Positions 6,387 through 10,257 of a stretch of DNA of 10,257 nt are shown here, piece after piece. A model generated the notes under the pieces. That model ran no database searches. It saw only the letters and a program-made list of their open reading frames with translations, and was not told the origin of the DNA. Positions within the stretch are counted from its first letter, which is position 1. The number at the start of each line of letters is the position of its first letter. A program made the position numbers and the translations under genes. The stretch comes from DASWRT01 sp036403035 (GTDB taxonomy: Bacteria; Pseudomonadota; Alphaproteobacteria; ATCC43930; CGMCC-115725): assembly GCA_036403035.1 (NCBI GenBank), contig DASWRT010000469.1:1-10257 (forward strand). The letters are read 5' to 3'.

Positions 6387-7115
6387 ATGGTGGGAGTATC
6401 CGTCGAGATCCTTCGCAACGTCACGATCTTCGCCGATCTCGGCGAGGAGACGCTGGAGCGGATCGCCTCGATCGCGGTACGGCGGATCTTCCCCGTGGAT
6501 GCGGTCGTGTTCACGCGCGGCGAGTGCCCGCACTGCCTCTACATCGTGCTCACCGGGCAGATCGCGCTGCATGCGGGCCCCGATCCCGCGACCGGGCGGG
6601 CCGGCGTCGTCGAGGTGATCGGGGCATACGACCACTTCATCCTGGCGACGGCGCTGCTCGACATGCCGTACCTGATGTCGGCGCGGGCGCTGCGCGACTC
6701 CGTGCTCGCCTGCATCCCCGCCGACGAGCTGCGCACGATGCTGGAACGCGAGCCGCGCCTCGCGATGGTGATGCTCGCGTCGGTGTCGACGCAGTACCGC
6801 GCGCTGGTCCGGCAGCTCGGCGACATCAAGCTGCACTCGGCGGCGCGGCGGCTCGCCAGCTACCTGCTCGACCTCGCGCAAGAACAGGAGGGGCGGGCGG
6901 CGACGATCGTGCTGCCGTTCGACAAGCGCGTCCTCGCCTCGTGGCTCGCGATCACGCCCGAGCACCTGTCGCGCGCCTTCGCGACGCTGCGCCGCCAGGG
7001 CGTCGTGACGCGCGGCGCGCGGGTCGAGATCGCCGACCGCGACGCGCTCGCCGTCTTCGCGCACCGCGAGCCGGAAGCGGCGCCCCCCGCGTCGGCAGCC
7101 GTGCAAGGGGGCTGA
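6387..7115 (+). CDS. Crp/Fnr family transcriptional regulator, DNR-like
   Basis: 242 residues. The N-terminal cyclic-nucleotide-type beta-roll spans about 9-120 (strand motif LYIVLTGQIALHAG at 51-64), the long dimerisation helix about 120-145 (ending TQYRALVRQLGDIK), and the winged-helix Crp domain about 148-225. The recognition helix region is DKRVLASWLAITPEHLSRAFATLRR (split at 179-203), with the 'LPFDKRxLAxxLxxTPExLSRAF' pattern of DNR/NnrR-type members that respond to nitrogen oxides or redox. The N-terminal Fnr iron-sulfur cysteines are absent. Unusually, a C-P-H-C pair (Cys47, Cys50) lies in the beta-roll just before the LYIV strand, where most relatives have 'x-P-A-D-x'. Cys109 is the third Cys. 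The Ala/Pro-rich tail after 225 is probably disordered. Start ATG 6387 is supported by a purine-rich stretch upstream. Ligand unknown. Confidence 0.88.
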   Translation: MVGVSVEILRNVTIFADLGEETLERIASIAVRRIFPVDAVVFTRGECPHCLYIVLTGQIALHAGPDPATGRAGVVEVIGAYDHFILATALLDMPYLMSARALRDSVLACIPADELRTMLEREPRLAMVMLASVSTQYRALVRQLGDIKLHSAARRLASYLLDLAQEQEGRAATIVLPFDKRVLASWLAITPEHLSRAFATLRRQGVVTRGARVEIADRDALAVFAHREPEAAPPASAAVQGG

Positions 7116-7199
7116 CGGCGCGCAGGGCGCCGCAGCGGACTGACGCCGCAAGCGCCGCAAGGGGCTGACGGCGCAAGCGCCGCAGCGGGCTGACGGGGC
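7112..7199. repeat. Imperfect 25-bp tandem repeats between two convergent stop codons
   Basis: Units begin with CTGACG at 7112, 7140, 7165 and 7190 (spacings 28, 25 and 25). They continue as GCGCAAGCGCCGCA or close variants, followed by GGGG-type ends. Each full unit contains a small palindrome (GGCGC-AA-GCGCC or a longer relative) and a TGA. The first unit overlaps the stop codon of the Crp/Fnr gene and the array fills the whole gap to the racemase stop. The repeats look like duplications of the end of the regulator gene. They may also serve as a two-sided weak terminator; no T-run is present. Confidence 0.75.
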
Positions 7200-8345
7200 T
7201 CAGCCGCCGATCGCGCCGTTCTCGCGCAGCCGCGCGATCTCCGCGTCCGCGAAGCCCCAGTCGCGCAGCACCGCGTCGGTGTCGGCGCCCGGCGCCGGGG
7301 CGCCCGCCGGCACGTCCGGCGCGGTGCGGCTGAAGCGCGGGGCAGGGGCGGGCTGGACGATGCCGTCGATCTCGACGAAGGCGCCGCGGGCGCGGTGGTG
7401 CGGGTGCCGCGGCGCCTCGCCGATCGTCAGCACCGGCGCGAAGCAGACGTCCGACCCTTCCAGCCGCGAGCACCACTCGTCGCGCGTCCGCGTCCGGAGC
7501 ACCGCCGCGAACCGCTCGCGCAGCAGCGGCCAGCCGGCGCGGTCGTGCTGCGCCGGAAGCGCCTCGCCCGCGAGCCCCAGCCGGTCCAGGAGCTGCGCGT
7601 AGAACCGGCCCTCGATCGCGCCGATCGTCACGTATCCGCCGTCCGCCGTCTCGTAGGCGTCGTACCAGGGCGCGCCGCCGTCGAGCACGTTCTCGCCGCG
7701 CCGGTCGCTCCACAGCTCGCCCGCGCGCAGGCCGACGATCATCATCATCAGGAGCGCCGCGCCGTCGATCATCGCCGCGTCGACGACTTGGCCCTTGCCC
7801 GAGCGCGACGTCTCCAGGAGGGCGCAGACCATCCCGAAGGCGAGCAGCATGCCGCCGCCGCCGAAATCGCCGACGAGGTTCAGCGGCGGCACCGGCTTCT
7901 CGCCGGCTCGGCCGATCGCGCCCAGCGCCCCGGCGAGCGCGATGTAGTTGATGTCGTGCCCGGCGGCGCCCGCGAGCGGCCCGTCCTGGCCCCAGCCGGT
8001 GACGCGCCCGTAGACCAGCCGCGGGTTCGCCGCGAGGCACGGCTCCGGGCCGAGCCCCAGCCGCTCCATCACGCCCGGCCGGAACCCCTCGATGAGGCCA
8101 TCCGCCCGGCCGGCGAGCCGCCGCACCGCCTCGACGCCGTCGGGGCGCTTCAAATCGATCGCGACCGAGCGCCGGCCACGGTTCAGCAGTTCGTAACGCG
8201 GGGCCTTGTCGATCCCCAGCTCGACGGGCTCGACGCGGTCGACGCGGATCACCTCGGCGCCCATGTCGGCGAGCATCATCGCGCAGAACGGGCCGGGACC
8301 GACGCCCGCGATCTCGACGATCCTGATGCCCTTGAGCGGTCCCAT
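7200..8345 (-). CDS. Alpha-methylacyl-CoA racemase-type CaiB/BaiF (class III CoA-transferase fold) enzyme
   Basis: 381 residues, close to the size of the Mycobacterium tuberculosis alpha-methylacyl-CoA racemase (MCR). It starts GPLKGIRIVEIAG followed by GPGPFCAMMLADMGAEVIRVD, the CoA-binding Rossmann start of the family. Catalytic-type residues are seen at His130 and Asp131 in a GHDINY motif, Asp160 in GDFGGG, and Glu244 in GAIE. These match the His126, Asp127, Asp156 and Glu241 sites known in MCR. Conserved TGWGQ, GKGQVVDAAMIDG and PAPRFSRTA stretches also fit. The enzyme would interconvert (2R)- and (2S)-methylacyl-CoA esters for beta-oxidation of branched acids. CoA transferase relatives share the fold, but the residue match favours a racemase. 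Start ATG 8345 has a GGAGAG ribosome-binding site about 8 bases upstream. It is transcribed away from the origin region. Confidence 0.9.
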   Translation of the reverse strand: MGPLKGIRIVEIAGVGPGPFCAMMLADMGAEVIRVDRVEPVELGIDKAPRYELLNRGRRSVAIDLKRPDGVEAVRRLAGRADGLIEGFRPGVMERLGLGPEPCLAANPRLVYGRVTGWGQDGPLAGAAGHDINYIALAGALGAIGRAGEKPVPPLNLVGDFGGGGMLLAFGMVCALLETSRSGKGQVVDAAMIDGAALLMMMIVGLRAGELWSDRRGENVLDGGAPWYDAYETADGGYVTIGAIEGRFYAQLLDRLGLAGEALPAQHDRAGWPLLRERFAAVLRTRTRDEWCSRLEGSDVCFAPVLTIGEAPRHPHHRARGAFVEIDGIVQPAPAPRFSRTAPDVPAGAPAPGADTDAVLRDWGFADAEIARLRENGAIGG

Positions 8346-8394
8346 GGCGTCTCTCCTCTCCCGGTCATGTCTCGTGCGCGCGGCTTCCGGCCGG

Positions 8395-8828
8395 CGATGA
8401 TTTTCCCAGCCCGGCGCGGGCGGCGGAATCCCGGACTACAGCCGGATCCGGCCGGTCCGCCGGGTTGGGAAAATCATCACGCCTGGGCGACTCGCCTCCC
8501 GTTGCCGCAGCGCAACATGGCCGATTCGCGGCCTTTCGCGAGTCGCGGCGACATGGTTTCACGATGATTTTCCCACGCAACCGATTCGTCCACAGGCGAC
8601 TCGGCGGCCGTTCGGAGTCGCCGGCGATGATTTTCCCGGACAGCGCCGGGGAACCGGTCGCTTCGACTCGCTGCAAAACTTAAGGTTGCGTCGGAAATCC
8701 ACGATGACTTTCCCTTTCGATCTGGCCGGACTCCCGGACCGCGATGATTTTCCCAGGCATCGTGATGGTTTCCCCGGCAGCCATGATGATTTTCCGTGAT
8801 TTGCCGGGTTTTCCACAATGAATCTCCC
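8395..8828. repeat. Iteron family, consensus CGATGATTTTCCC
   Basis: Exact 13-base copies start at 8395, 8562, 8625 and 8742 (plus strand). One copy with 12 of 13 matches is inverted (8479-8467). A copy with one mismatch starts at 8702. Copies with two or three mismatches start at 8763, 8784 and 8816. Spacing of the repA-proximal members is 21, 21 and 32 bases (two, two and three helical turns) from 8742 to 8816, so they face one side of the DNA; the distal ones are irregular. Such arrays bind the cognate Rep protein; the inverted outlier could support looping or copy-number control. Another degenerate copy lies downstream of repA (9985-9997). Confidence 0.9.
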
Positions 8829-8847
8829 CGATTGAATCTAATGATTC
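8426..8847. promoter_or_regulatory. Cluster of 12 GANTC (CcrM-type) methylation sites
   Basis: GANTC starts at 8426, 8489, 8523, 8540, 8583, 8598, 8615, 8665, 8729, 8820, 8834 and 8843. Six of them (8489, 8523, 8540, 8583, 8598, 8665) sit in the longer palindrome CGANTCG. The last two form a palindrome TGAATC-TAAT-GATTCA (8833-8848). A thirteenth site (8930) lies inside repA codons 2-4. In hand scans I found none in the rest of repA or in the racemase gene. In many Alphaproteobacteria GANTC is methylated by CcrM once per cell cycle after fork passage, so the cluster may gate origin firing or repA transcription. The CGANTCG context could also mark binding of another protein. Confidence 0.8.
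8809..8817 (+). promoter_or_regulatory. DnaA-box-like site
   Basis: TTTTCCACA matches the DnaA box TTATCCACA at eight of nine positions. It lies between the phased iterons and the AT-rich stretch, the usual place for a DnaA box in iteron origins. A weaker similar site (CGTCCACA, 8586-8593) is too diverged to call. DnaA binding is inferred. Confidence 0.5.
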
Positions 8848-8924
8848 ACCTCTACTCTTTACACCTATAGACCTTTAGGGCCTCATGACCTTCGGTTGTA
8901 AGAAGTCATTTTGGGGATGCTTGG

Positions 8925-9947
8925 ATGGCGAATCGTGCTGCGCAATTGATGCTGTTCGGAGCGGAGGAGCTGAAGCGGCGTACGGATGATCCTCAGGAAG
9001 CGGCTCGCATCGACATTGCTCAGCAGGCGCTCCTCGACGACGGCCGCGACATCTCCTTTCTTCACCGGGGGTTCTGCCATTGCGGCCTGCCCTTGCGCCG
9101 GCCCGCCGACGATCTGGAAGCGTGGAAGCGCAGCGACGGCAAGTTCGCGCTGACCGTGCGCGGCGGCGAATACCGGACGCCCGACGGCGGGGAAATCATC
9201 ATCGGCGTGCCGTACGGCCCGAAGGCACGGCTCCTGTCGATGTACATCGCGACCGAACTGAAGGATCCGCGCCGCCACGCCGACGACCGGTGGATCGAGT
9301 TCGGACGCGTCACCGAATGGCTGCGATCGGTCGGCGTGACGCCGAGCGGCGGCCCGCGCGGCTCGATCGCCGCGACCAAGGAGCAGCTGATCCGTCTGAG
9401 CTTCTCGCATTGGAACATGATGATGGCGGTCGACGGCGAGGACCGCGTCTGGTTCCACAACGAGATGCTGATCGAGACGGGGACGATCGCCGGCCGCGAG
9501 ATCGAGCTGTGGCGCGAGGAGAAGTACGCCAAACTCTCCTGGCCGCAGGCGTTGCGCCTCACCGACAACGCCCACCGGCGGCTCCGCGAGCAGTCGGTGC
9601 CGATCGCGGCGGCGCGGCTGCGGCTGATCTCGAACTCGGCCGCGGCGATGGACTTCTTCCTCTATCTGGGGTTCCGGCTGCCGCGCATCCCGGCGGGCGA
9701 GAAGGTGCGGCTGACCTGGAGCGACATGATGCGGCAGTTCGGCATGACCGAGCAGCCGGTCAGCGAATTCCGCCGCACCTTCGCCGAGAGCCTGAAGAAC
9801 GCGCTCGCCGCCTATCCGGAGGCCAATGTCGAGATCACCGGCGAGGGGCTGATCATGCGGCGGTCCGACCCGGCGGTGCCGCGCAAGCCGCTCGTCGCGA
9901 TCATGGGCCGCGGGGCAGCGACGCCCAAGACCGGCGCGGACGGCTGA
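8925..9947 (+). CDS. repA: Plasmid replication initiator, RepA_C family (PF04796 type)
   Basis: 340 residues, normal for alphaproteobacterial plasmid RepA proteins of this family. Diagnostic stretches are FLHRGFCHCGLPLRRP (45-60), corresponding to the family's 'hhxxxLCxxxLPhRRP'; FALTVRGG (74-81); IGVPYGPKARLLSMYIATE (93-111), corresponding to the conserved 'VGVPYGxxARLhhhYhxTE'; then EFGRVTEWLRSVGV (125-138) and KEQLIRLSFSHW (152-163). Later parts contain a likely second winged-helix DNA-binding domain (DFFLYLGFRLPRIP onward). It should bind the upstream iterons and open the origin. Start ATG 8925 has only a moderate GGGGAT upstream; a nearby ATG at 8917 is out of frame. There is no parA/parB partner next to it, and it is followed by an unrelated leftward ABC-transporter gene. 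Confidence 0.92.
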   Translation: MANRAAQLMLFGAEELKRRTDDPQEAARIDIAQQALLDDGRDISFLHRGFCHCGLPLRRPADDLEAWKRSDGKFALTVRGGEYRTPDGGEIIIGVPYGPKARLLSMYIATELKDPRRHADDRWIEFGRVTEWLRSVGVTPSGGPRGSIAATKEQLIRLSFSHWNMMMAVDGEDRVWFHNEMLIETGTIAGREIELWREEKYAKLSWPQALRLTDNAHRRLREQSVPIAAARLRLISNSAAAMDFFLYLGFRLPRIPAGEKVRLTWSDMMRQFGMTEQPVSEFRRTFAESLKNALAAYPEANVEITGEGLIMRRSDPAVPRKPLVAIMGRGAATPKTGADG

Positions 9948-9984
9948 TCCTCCGCCGCGTCGCAGTGCATGCCGTCCGTACCGA

Positions 9985-9997
9985 TGATGGTTTTCCC
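9985..9997 (+). repeat. Outlying iteron copy downstream of repA
   Basis: TGATGGTTTTCCC matches the upstream iteron consensus at 11 of 13 positions and lies 38 bases after the repA stop codon, over 1.1 kb from the main array. A distant extra copy could allow looping or handcuffing by RepA, or be a relic of a larger array. Confidence 0.55.
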
Positions 9998-10038
9998 GAA
10001 ACAGCGGGCGACGATTCCGAGTGCGGCTTCGGCTTTTT

Positions 10039-10072
10039 TCCTCCCCTCTTGCGGGGGAGGGCCGGGGTGGGG
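10039..10072. repeat. Single-arm copy of the GC-rich palindromic repeat
   Basis: TCCTCCCC-TCTTGCGGGGGAGGG followed by CCGGGGTGGGG closely follows the right arm of the 2215-2316 element, including its small hairpin (CTCCCC 10041-10046 with GGGGAG 10054-10059). It lies between the convergent ends of repA and the ABC-transporter ATPase gene, a usual site for REP-type repeats. A T-run (10034-10039) precedes it on the plus strand. Confidence 0.65.
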
Positions 10073-10117
10073 CAATCCGCGTCGAGCGTTTCCGAACCGA
10101 AGTGCAGACCGCGCTAA

Positions 10118-10257
10118 TCAGCCCAGCGCCATCGCATCGGTGACGGCGGCCCCGCCGCCCCGCCGCTCGAACAGCTCCAGGAGGTGCTCGACGGTAAGGT
10201 CGGGGTGCTTCGCCCGCGGCAGGTCGTGGATGATCCGCCCGCCATGCAGCATCAGCA
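10118..10257 (-). CDS. C-terminal end of an ABC transporter ATP-binding protein
   Basis: The leftward frame is open from the window edge to a TGA at 10120-10118, giving 45 residues. They begin LMLHGGRIIHDLP and continue LTVEHLLELFE, ending DAMALG. The opening is the 'h-M-x-x-G-R-I-h' strand that follows the H-loop in ABC ATPases. The 'LTVxxLLxLF' helix is the usual end of the ATPases of putative amino-acid/TrpX-type uptake systems. The Walker motifs lie outside the window, so the substrate cannot be judged. The gene converges on repA with about 170 bases between. Confidence 0.7.
   Translation of the reverse strand, partial: LMLHGGRIIHDLPRAKHPDLTVEHLLELFERRGGGAAVTDAMALG

Larger units (their letters stand above)
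8346..8924. other. Candidate plasmid-type replication origin upstream of repA
   Basis: The 579 bases between the divergent racemase gene and repA hold no credible gene, but are full of ordered sites. There are at least nine iterons (8395-8828), 12 GANTC sites (8426-8847), a DnaA-box-like site (8809-8817), and a noticeably AT-rich stretch at about 8820-8910 next to repA that could melt. A frame on the minus strand (8477-8818) gives a repetitive Gly-Lys-Ser-rich peptide made by the iterons and is not a gene. Iterons plus an adjacent RepA-family gene is the classical layout of an iteron-controlled replicon. That the region really initiates replication is inference. The repA promoter must also lie here; I see only weak candidates (for example TCTAAT at 8838-8843). 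Confidence 0.8.

Noticed and set aside
4892..6514. Minus-strand open frame of 540 codons opposite the propeller gene
   Set aside because: Composition is Arg/Asp/Val-rich shadow; the opposite strand has a clear signal peptide, ribosome-binding site and propeller repeats.
5107..6618. Plus-strand 503-codon frame overlapping the propeller gene in another frame
   Set aside because: Arg/Gly/Asp-rich with no recognisable domain; the real gene in the adjacent frame explains the region.
7395..8567. Plus-strand 390-codon frame opposite the racemase gene
   Set aside because: Antisense shadow of a gene with intact catalytic residues and a good ribosome-binding site.
8477..8818. Minus-strand 113-residue protein in the origin region
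   Set aside because: Its repeated Gly-Lys-Ser-Ser stretches are merely the translated iterons.
8395..8828. CRISPR array
   Set aside because: The repeats are only 13 bases, irregularly spaced, one is inverted and several are degenerate; there are no unique equal-length spacers and no cas genes. Iterons beside repA explain them.
10013..10039. Rho-independent terminator after repA (GCGGCTTCGGC followed by T-run)
   Set aside because: The GC-rich part before the T-run does not form a stem longer than two or three pairs.

Overview
The window is GC-rich (mostly strong G/C at third codon positions). Its gene families are most familiar from Alphaproteobacteria: a DUF4399 periplasmic protein, a FemAB-like GNAT protein beside a long-type RidA, an alphaproteobacterial-type plasmid RepA, and GANTC clusters of the kind methylated by CcrM. 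I place it in a high-GC alphaproteobacterium, possibly Rhodospirillales-like, but cannot name a genus. The genes are a mix of ordinary metabolic and envelope functions around a plasmid-type replication origin. This suggests a large plasmid or chromid, or a plasmid origin integrated into a chromosome.

Layout. Positions 1-231 hold the 3' end of a rightward gene, possibly Clp1/GRC3-like. A leftward exported DUF4399 protein follows (262-720). The gap 721-1236 contains a large perfect inverted repeat (928-1035). Next is a flavodoxin-family gene (1237-1734), then a 615-base gap with an 11-bp phased AACAGG array and a long GC-rich palindromic repeat. A leftward pair, ridA-like (4217-3750) then a FemAB-like acyltransferase gene (3672-2350), is probably one transcript. 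Divergent from it run a twin-arginine-signal LolA-like protein (4402-5106), an exported beta-propeller protein (5174-6355) and a Crp/Fnr regulator (6387-7115). The last two are 31 bases apart and probably co-transcribed. A leftward alpha-methylacyl-CoA racemase-type gene (8345-7200) follows, separated from the regulator by short tandem repeats.

The most interesting part is 8346-8924, upstream of repA (8925-9947). It has at least nine copies (four exact) of an iteron of consensus CGATGATTTTCCC, including one inverted copy; the copies nearest repA are phased at 21 and 32 bp. It also has a DnaA-box-like site and an AT-rich stretch before repA. Twelve GANTC sites lie within 422 bp, six of them in the longer palindrome CGANTCG. 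By hand scan there is no GANTC in the racemase gene or in repA after its fourth codon. This makes the region a strong candidate origin whose firing may be tied to CcrM methylation. No parA/parB genes are visible in the window. Downstream, 10118-10257 is the C-terminal end of a leftward ABC-transporter ATPase.
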